A DNA stretch of 10,006 nt from Patescibacteria group bacterium (lineage in GTDB: Bacteria > Patescibacteriota > UBA1384 > CAILIB01), in the NCBI GenBank assembly GCA_022842085.1, contig JALHQF010000010.1, positions 1 through 10,006 of the forward strand, in the 5' to 3' direction. The notes below the pieces were generated by a model. The model worked only from the letters and a program-made list of their open reading frames with translations. It was not told the DNA's origin and ran no database searches. The position numbers and the translations under genes were made by a program. How positions within the stretch are numbered: position 1 is the stretch's first letter; every line of letters starts with the position of its first letter. Below are positions 5,424 to 10,006 of the stretch, in pieces.

Positions 5424-7275
5424 TGCTGCCCCTGGAATTCTGCGGCAAATCCCATTTCAGGGCAAAGTAACCGCGCTCAGTGGCACCAACATTGCCAATG
5501 GTACCTATTCGGTTGTGTTTGCGCTCTACTCGGTGGCCAGTGGAGGCGTGGCAATCTGGTCCGAAACCCAAAGCCTCACCTTCACCGATGGAGTATTCAG
5601 CGCCTACCTTGGTGCCGTTACGAGCCTTCCTGGTTCGGTAGACTTTAACACTGATAACCTCTACCTGGGTATCAACGTTAACAGTGATGGCGAAATGACT
5701 CCGCGCGTGCGACTCGCTGCGGTTCCGCAGGCATTTAACGCCGAGAAGGTATCTGGCCTCACCGTTACCAATACCACCGGAACGCTCACGATTCCCAACA
5801 GTCGAACGGTGAGCTTCGGCCACAACTTCACAACATCCGGTGCAAACCCACTCACCTTTACGACCACCGGAACTACGAATGCCACCATTCCGCTTGGCAC
5901 CGTAACCCTCGCCGATCTAGCAAGCTCCCAAACCTTTACCAACAAAACCTGGCAAGGCAATACCGTCGGTGCAATCTATGGAGGAACCGGTCAGACCTCT
6001 TACGCTACGGGTGATTTGATCTACGCAAGTGCAACCAACGTATTGGCGAAGCGCACGATCGGCTCCACAGGGCAGTGTCTGGTGGTGGCAGGTGGTGTAC
6101 CAACCTGGGGGAGCTGTGGCGTTGCTACCTTGCAGAATGCCTACGATGCCGGCCCGACGGTAAATGTTGCGGCTACCGATATCCAGTTCGATCTCACCCT
6201 CGATGGTGGCATTGATACCAACTTTATCGTAACCATTGCGGGCGGCTCGGCTGGGCAGTTTCGCGTGAGCACCACGGCTGGCCAGTTCTACGTTGAGCAG
6301 GGCTCAGTTACGAGCACGATGCCGCTCACGGTTTCGGCGGCAGCCAGCATCTCAGGTACGCTCACCCTGGCAGGTAGTCCAAGTATCGCAACCGCCAGCG
6401 GAAACCTTACCCTCCAGCCAGCGGGTACGGTCACAGCGGCAAATGTACAGATTGGTGCAGGGGGAGCTGGTTCTGCAACGCCAGACCTCCTGGTGGTAGA
6501 TGCGAAGTCAACGACAGGAGATCCAACAGCAGTAGATGGCGCTATCTACTACAACAAAAATTCACGAAAGTTTCGCTGCGCCCAAGATGGTGTTTGGTTC
6601 GACTGCATTTCCTACCCAGGCGTGAGTAGCGCAGAGAGAGACGCCGAGTCATGGATGCCGCTGAACAACACCGCTACTGCGCTGAGCACGCTCTACGCAG
6701 GCACGATCACCGCCAGCGGTACGGGCGCAGCAAACGCTACGACCGATGGTATGTTTGTCTCGTACACGACAGCGGCGGTTATCAACTCTCCGGCAGGAGT
6801 CGAAGGGAACACCTCGGGTCGGTTCCGAGCGGACTGGCGACCTAGGATGTCAATGACTCTCCGCACAGGAGCGAGTATCGCGAACCAACGAATCTGGGCT
6901 GGATTTTCTAACTCTGCAACCACCACCGACGTTCCGACACTTGCAAGCCGGCAGGTTGGCTTCCGCTATTCAACGACAGCCGGAGATACCACCTGGAGGT
7001 GTTTCTCAACCGATAGTGTGGGTGTCTCCGCTGCTTCCGACACCGGGATTACGGTTGCCGCCAACACAACGTACATTCTCGATCTGGATTGGTCGGTTTC
7101 AGGTACCCTCGTTTGCCGGGCACGTACGCTAACCGGCAACCCGGGGACGGTTACCGTGACTACCAACCTCGATAATGCCGGCACAACGGAACTGCGGCCA
7201 CGCATTCGCATGACAAACACAACAGCAGCGGCAACGGTTTTCTCAATCGGGAACGTAGCATTCGACCACAGGTAG
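5344..7275 (+). CDS. Large secreted protein with phage-tail-fibre-like motifs (surface gene 5)
   Basis: This is a 643-residue exported protein starting at GTG. The GTG is the first possible start after an in-frame TAA at 5332-5334 and precedes a full signal peptide (residues 1-28, ending SASA before APG). The N-terminal domain (about 29-130) has an IPFQGKVTALSGTNIANGTY opening, an LYLGINVNSDGEMTPRVRL segment and a VPQAFNAEKV end, a module I associate with exported bacterial proteins. A tail-fibre-like section follows (about 197-260), with TFTNKTWQG, GGTGQTSYATGDLIYAS and GQCLVVAGGVPTWGSCG. Then come repetitive beta-rich sequence, a short YYNKNSRKFRCAQDGVWFDC motif (402-421) and a C-terminal beta-sandwich-like, perhaps lectin-like, domain (about 432-643). 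Six cysteines fall in three local pairs (245/258, 412/421, 553/591). There is no transmembrane anchor or LPXTG motif. No Shine-Dalgarno is present; coupling to gene 4 is likely. A fibre or adhesin role is inferred. Confidence 0.85.
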   Translation: MRLLVRNVLFAALLATSGVFAGANSASAAPGILRQIPFQGKVTALSGTNIANGTYSVVFALYSVASGGVAIWSETQSLTFTDGVFSAYLGAVTSLPGSVDFNTDNLYLGINVNSDGEMTPRVRLAAVPQAFNAEKVSGLTVTNTTGTLTIPNSRTVSFGHNFTTSGANPLTFTTTGTTNATIPLGTVTLADLASSQTFTNKTWQGNTVGAIYGGTGQTSYATGDLIYASATNVLAKRTIGSTGQCLVVAGGVPTWGSCGVATLQNAYDAGPTVNVAATDIQFDLTLDGGIDTNFIVTIAGGSAGQFRVSTTAGQFYVEQGSVTSTMPLTVSAAASISGTLTLAGSPSIATASGNLTLQPAGTVTAANVQIGAGGAGSATPDLLVVDAKSTTGDPTAVDGAIYYNKNSRKFRCAQDGVWFDCISYPGVSSAERDAESWMPLNNTATALSTLYAGTITASGTGAANATTDGMFVSYTTAAVINSPAGVEGNTSGRFRADWRPRMSMTLRTGASIANQRIWAGFSNSATTTDVPTLASRQVGFRYSTTAGDTTWRCFSTDSVGVSAASDTGITVAANTTYILDLDWSVSGTLVCRARTLTGNPGTVTVTTNLDNAGTTELRPRIRMTNTTAAATVFSIGNVAFDHR

Positions 7276-7303
7276 TGACACTGCAGGAGATTTGGGCTAG
7301 AGT
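7275..7303 (+). promoter_or_regulatory. Promoter for rpsG-fusA
   Basis: GTGACA (7275-7280, five of six matches to the -35 consensus) and TAGAGT (7298-7303, four of six to the -10) are separated by an ideal 17 bp. Transcription should start near 7310, giving a leader of roughly 67 bases before rpsG. The -35 begins at the last base of the gene 5 stop codon. The promoter is needed because a terminator after rpsL and the surface genes separate rpsG from the upstream part of the str locus. Confidence 0.7.
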
Positions 7304-7354
7304 CGTTCTTGTGCACGCAGTACCCGCTCCGGGGAAGTTACGCGTCTCATCTAC

Positions 7355-7360
7355 AAGGAG
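7355..7360 (+). promoter_or_regulatory. Shine-Dalgarno-like AAGGAG upstream of rpsG, unusually far from the ATG
   Basis: AAGGAG is a strong anti-SD match but ends 16 bases before the rpsG ATG, where 5-9 is usual. The gap is AT-rich (7361-7376). No alternative ATG, GTG or TTG start is in frame: a TAA at 7365-7367 closes the frame, leaving only TTC, GAA and ATC. The site may be used with a folded or looped spacer, or not used. Confidence 0.5.
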
Positions 7361-7376
7361 TAATTAATTCGAAATC

Positions 7377-7859
7377 ATGGCACGAGGTGCTGTAACCATT
7401 CGCCGCCCGGACGTTCCAAATGACGTCCGCTACGGCTCCCAGACTGTTACCAAGTTCATCAACTACGTGATGGTTGATGGCAAGAAGAAGACTGCTGAGA
7501 AAATTGTCTACACCGCCCTTGAGAGCGCAAGTGCAACACTTGGCGCCCCTGCGCTCGATGTGCTCGAGCAGGTGCTCGGCAACATCATGCCGGTAGTAGA
7601 GGTGCGCGGCCGCCGTGTTGGTGGCGCAAACCTCCAGGTACCTATGGAGGTGCCAAAGAACCGTCGTCTCCAGCTTGGTATGCGCTGGTTGCTTGCAGCG
7701 GCGCGCAGTAAGAAGGGGAAAGCTATGCACATCAAGCTCGCTGAAGAGCTGGTGGCTGCCTACAACAACGAAGGTGCTGCCGTGCGTAAGCGTGAGGACA
7801 CCCACAAGCAGGCCGAGGCCAACCGCGCCTTTGCCCACTTCGCTCGTCGCCGATCCTAA
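7377..7859 (+). CDS. rpsG: 30S ribosomal protein S7
   Basis: S7 is a primary 16S rRNA-binding protein that nucleates assembly of the 30S head and lies near the E site. The 160 residues span the whole family, close to the usual length of about 156. Recognisable segments are FINYVMVDGKKKTAEKIVY (about 28-46), VEVRGRRVGGANLQVPMEVP (about 72-91), the MRWLLAAARSK helix and KKREDTHKQAEANRAFAHF-like C-terminal sequence (here VRKREDTHKQAEANRAFAHF). The start is set by the family N-terminus MARGAVTIRRPDV. It ends in tandem TAA TAA stops, and fusA begins 20 bases later with its own Shine-Dalgarno, so the two form an operon driven from 7275-7303. In E. coli, S7 represses its own operon by binding the rpsL-rpsG gap. 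That gap is here occupied by five genes, so any such control would have to use the roughly 67-base leader. Confidence 0.98.
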   Translation: MARGAVTIRRPDVPNDVRYGSQTVTKFINYVMVDGKKKTAEKIVYTALESASATLGAPALDVLEQVLGNIMPVVEVRGRRVGGANLQVPMEVPKNRRLQLGMRWLLAAARSKKGKAMHIKLAEELVAAYNNEGAAVRKREDTHKQAEANRAFAHFARRRS

Positions 7860-7865
7860 TAACCT

Positions 7866-7873
7866 AAAGGAGG
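7866..7873 (+). promoter_or_regulatory. Consensus Shine-Dalgarno for fusA
   Basis: AAAGGAGG lies 6 bases before the fusA ATG, a textbook spacing. It fixes the start codon at 7880 and shows that this organism does use Shine-Dalgarno initiation, in contrast to the surface genes in the same window. Confidence 0.95.
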
Positions 7874-7879
7874 AACCCT

Positions 7880-9985
7880 ATGTCCCGTGAGTATCCACTC
7901 GAGAAGGTTCGCAACATCGGAATCATCGCCCACATCGATGCCGGTAAGACCACCGTTTCGGAGCGCATCCTTTTCTACACCGGAAAGACCCACAAGATTG
8001 GTGAGGTGCACGATGGCGCCGCCACCATGGACTGGATGGAGCAAGAGCAGGAGCGTGGTATTACCATTACCGCTGCTGCTACCACGGCTTTTTGGACACC
8101 TTCAACACGTCCAGGTAGCGATACCCACCGCCTCAACATCATCGATACGCCAGGGCACGTAGACTTTACCGTAGAGGTACAGCGCTCCCTGCGCGTACTC
8201 GACGGTGGAGTAGTGGTATTTGACGGTGTGGCTGGTGTAGAGCCACAGTCTGAGACCGTGTGGCGTCAGGCCGACGACTACGGCGTGCCACGTATTTGCT
8301 TCATCAACAAGCTCGATCGCATGGGTGCCGACTTCATGAAGGCGTACCAGAGCATCCTCAACCGGCTCACACCAAATGCAATCCCCGTACAGCTGCCAAT
8401 TGGTGCCGAGGCAGACTTTACCGGTCTCATCGACCTCGTAACCGGTACGGCTCGCATCTTTAAGGACGATATGGGAAAGGTCTTCGAAGATGTGGCTATC
8501 CCGGCCGAGCACCAGGCAGAATATGAGCTCTGGCGGGGCAAGCTCGTCGAAAAAGCGGTAGAGCAAGACGAGGCTCTCATGGAGAAGTTCTTCGCGGGTG
8601 AAGAGCTCACCGTTGCTGAGCTACGTGGAGCGATCCGCAAGGGAACACTCGCTCGAACCCTCGTGCCAGTGCTCACCGGTACTGCTCTCAAGAACAAGGG
8701 TGTACAATCGCTGCTCGATGCAGTTGTTGAATACTTGCCAAGCCCACTCGATATCCCACCGGTCAAGGGGATTAACCCGAAAACCGAAGAGGAAGTAGAG
8801 CGCAAGGCAGACGATGCCGAAGGCTTCAGTGCCCTGGCGTTCAAGATTGCTACTGACCCGTTCGTAGGGAAGCTCACCTTCTTCCGCGTCTACTCCGGAA
8901 CGCTCAAGGCTGGCTCGTACGTCTACAACTCAACCAAGGGTGAGCAGGAGCGTATTGGGCGCATCGTGCGTTTGCACTCTAATAGCCGTGAGGACGTAGA
9001 TGTGGTGTACGCCGGTGAGATTGCGGCAGCGATTGGGCTCAAGGCCACGAAGACTGGTGACTCGCTCTGTGACCCTCAGAAGCCAATTATGCTCGAGAAC
9101 ATCGAGTTTGCCGACCCGGTAATCCAGCAGTCTATCGAGCCAAAGACGAAGGCTGACCAGGAGAAAATGGGCATCGCCCTGCAGCGTCTCGCTGAGGAGG
9201 ACCCAACCTTCAAAGTGTTCTCCCACCCAGAGACGGGTCAAACCCTTATTGCAGGCATGGGTGAGCTCCACCTGGACATCATCGTTGACCGTATGAAGCG
9301 AGAGTTTAAGGTAGAGGCAAACGTGGGTCAGCCACAGGTTGCCTTCAAGGAAGCCATCCGCGCCTCCGTTGAGCGCGTCGAAGGCAAGTTCGTTCGCCAA
9401 ACCGGTGGCCGTGGTCAGTTTGGCCACATCGTCATCAACATGATGCCAGGCGAACCGGGTTCTGGATTTGTCTTTGAGAGCAAGATCGTTGGTGGTGTAG
9501 TGCCGAAGGAGTACATCAAGCCAGCCGAAGAGGGGATGCGTGAGGCGCTTGAACGCGGCGTACTTGCTGGATACCCAATTCTCGATGTAAAGATCGAAGC
9601 GATCGACGGCTCGTACCACGACGTAGACTCCTCAGAGATGGCATTCAAGATTGCCGGATCGATGGCTGCCCAAGAGGCTGTCAAGCGCGCCAGCCCGGTA
9701 ATTATGGAGCCGATCATGAAGGTTGAGGTGATTGTGCCCGAGGAGTACTTCGGTGACGTGATGGGAGACCTCTCAGGTCGGCGAGGAATGATCCAGGGCA
9801 GCGAAGATCGGATCGGTGGAATTAAGGTGATTACCGCCATGGTTCCGCTTGCCAACATGTTTGGGTACGCCACCAACCTTCGCTCAGCTAGCCAGGGTCG
9901 GGGTTTCTACACCATGGAGTTTGCCAGCTACGCGGATGTTCCATCGAATGTTCAGAAGGACATTATCGATGGAAAGATTAAGTAA
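7880..9985 (+). CDS. fusA: Elongation factor G
   Basis: EF-G is the GTPase that drives tRNA-mRNA translocation and, with ribosome recycling factor, splits ribosomes. The 701-residue protein is full length. G-domain motifs are intact: AHIDAGKTT (P-loop, 17-25), RGITITAAATT (switch I, 59-69), DTPGHVDF (89-96), NKLD (143-146) and GTALKNKG (G5 region). Domains II and III follow at about 305-480. Domain IV (about 482-605) carries the tip-loop segment GSYHDVDSSEMAFKIAGS with His580, the counterpart of E. coli His583, needed for fast translocation. Domain V contains EEYFGDVMGDLSGRRG and ends at QGRGFYTMEFASY and the last few residues. The sequence is of the canonical fusA type, not a Tet(M)-like protection protein. 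It is cotranscribed with rpsG. Confidence 0.98.
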   Translation: MSREYPLEKVRNIGIIAHIDAGKTTVSERILFYTGKTHKIGEVHDGAATMDWMEQEQERGITITAAATTAFWTPSTRPGSDTHRLNIIDTPGHVDFTVEVQRSLRVLDGGVVVFDGVAGVEPQSETVWRQADDYGVPRICFINKLDRMGADFMKAYQSILNRLTPNAIPVQLPIGAEADFTGLIDLVTGTARIFKDDMGKVFEDVAIPAEHQAEYELWRGKLVEKAVEQDEALMEKFFAGEELTVAELRGAIRKGTLARTLVPVLTGTALKNKGVQSLLDAVVEYLPSPLDIPPVKGINPKTEEEVERKADDAEGFSALAFKIATDPFVGKLTFFRVYSGTLKAGSYVYNSTKGEQERIGRIVRLHSNSREDVDVVYAGEIAAAIGLKATKTGDSLCDPQKPIMLENIEFADPVIQQSIEPKTKADQEKMGIALQRLAEEDPTFKVFSHPETGQTLIAGMGELHLDIIVDRMKREFKVEANVGQPQVAFKEAIRASVERVEGKFVRQTGGRGQFGHIVINMMPGEPGSGFVFESKIVGGVVPKEYIKPAEEGMREALERGVLAGYPILDVKIEAIDGSYHDVDSSEMAFKIAGSMAAQEAVKRASPVIMEPIMKVEVIVPEEYFGDVMGDLSGRRGMIQGSEDRIGGIKVITAMVPLANMFGYATNLRSASQGRGFYTMEFASYADVPSNVQKDIIDGKIK

Positions 9986-9986
9986 G

Positions 9987-10003
9987 GGCTCCTCCACTGA
10001 GCC
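9987..10003 (+). terminator. Possible hairpin just after fusA (cut off by window end)
   Basis: GGCTC (9987-9991) and GAGCC (9999-10003) can pair around a 7-base loop, starting 2 bases after the fusA stop. The window ends before any T-run could be seen, so this may be the start of a terminator or chance. Confidence 0.3.
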
Positions 10004-10006
10004 GCC

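Noticed and set aside
5344..7275. Prophage remnant explaining the fibre-like protein
   Set aside because: No capsid, portal, terminase, integrase or baseplate genes are nearby. The protein has a Sec signal peptide and is overlapped by an envelope gene, so a chromosomal surface protein is more likely.
1492..7376. Insertion sequence or integrated element carrying the surface genes
   Set aside because: No transposase, integrase, inverted terminal repeats or target duplication can be seen at either edge, and composition appears similar to the flanks.
8930..9619. Minus-strand open frame of 229 codons opposite fusA
   Set aside because: The opposite strand encodes unambiguous EF-G throughout. The antisense product has no recognisable features or start signals.

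Overview
The window is a bacterial str (ribosomal protein/elongation factor) locus that has been split by a block of secreted and membrane-anchored surface-protein genes. All nine genes are on the + strand, and no stretch longer than about 100 bases lacks a gene. In order they are: the 3' end of rpoC (1-1077), rpsL (1084-1491), a rho-independent terminator, five exported-protein genes (1545-7275), then rpsG (7377-7859) and fusA (7880-9985).

Likely source: a member of the Candidate Phyla Radiation (Patescibacteria). This is an inference at roughly 0.6 confidence. It rests on the style of the surface proteins: short signal peptide, Ig-like or beta-rich modules, a C-terminal beta domain ending in aromatic Phe, and a tail-fibre-like protein. 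From memory these combinations are common in CPR genomes. The rpoC fragment lacks the large trigger-loop insertion of gammaproteobacteria. S12 has the 13-residue insertion seen in Gram-positive-type S12 proteins. Nothing points to an outer membrane. No finer placement is possible by eye.

Layout and expression: rpoC-rpsL end at a strong hairpin terminator (1503-1528). Surface genes 1 and 2 (1545-2600, 2647-3663) are followed by a second strong terminator (3683-3711). Genes 3, 4 and 5 (3727-4707, 4707-5423, 5344-7275) overlap one another and look like one translationally coupled unit. A good promoter (GTGACA-17 bp-TAGAGT, 7275-7303) begins at the stop codon of gene 5 and restarts transcription for rpsG-fusA. 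The heads of the surface units have no Shine-Dalgarno sequence but have TANNNT hexamers 5-6 bases before an ATG, which suggests leaderless mRNAs. fusA has a textbook Shine-Dalgarno.

How the genes may work together: genes 1 and 2 are secreted proteins that share a C-terminal domain. Gene 3 resembles the DUF916-type (WxL-interacting) membrane protein of Gram-positive WxL clusters. Gene 4 is a second membrane-anchored beta-rich protein. Gene 5 is a long secreted protein with phage-tail-fibre-like motifs. The most economical reading is a WxL-like cell-surface complex for adhesion or host contact, encoded inside the core translation operon. The DUF916 resemblance and the shared domain are visible in the sequence; the complex and its role are inferred.
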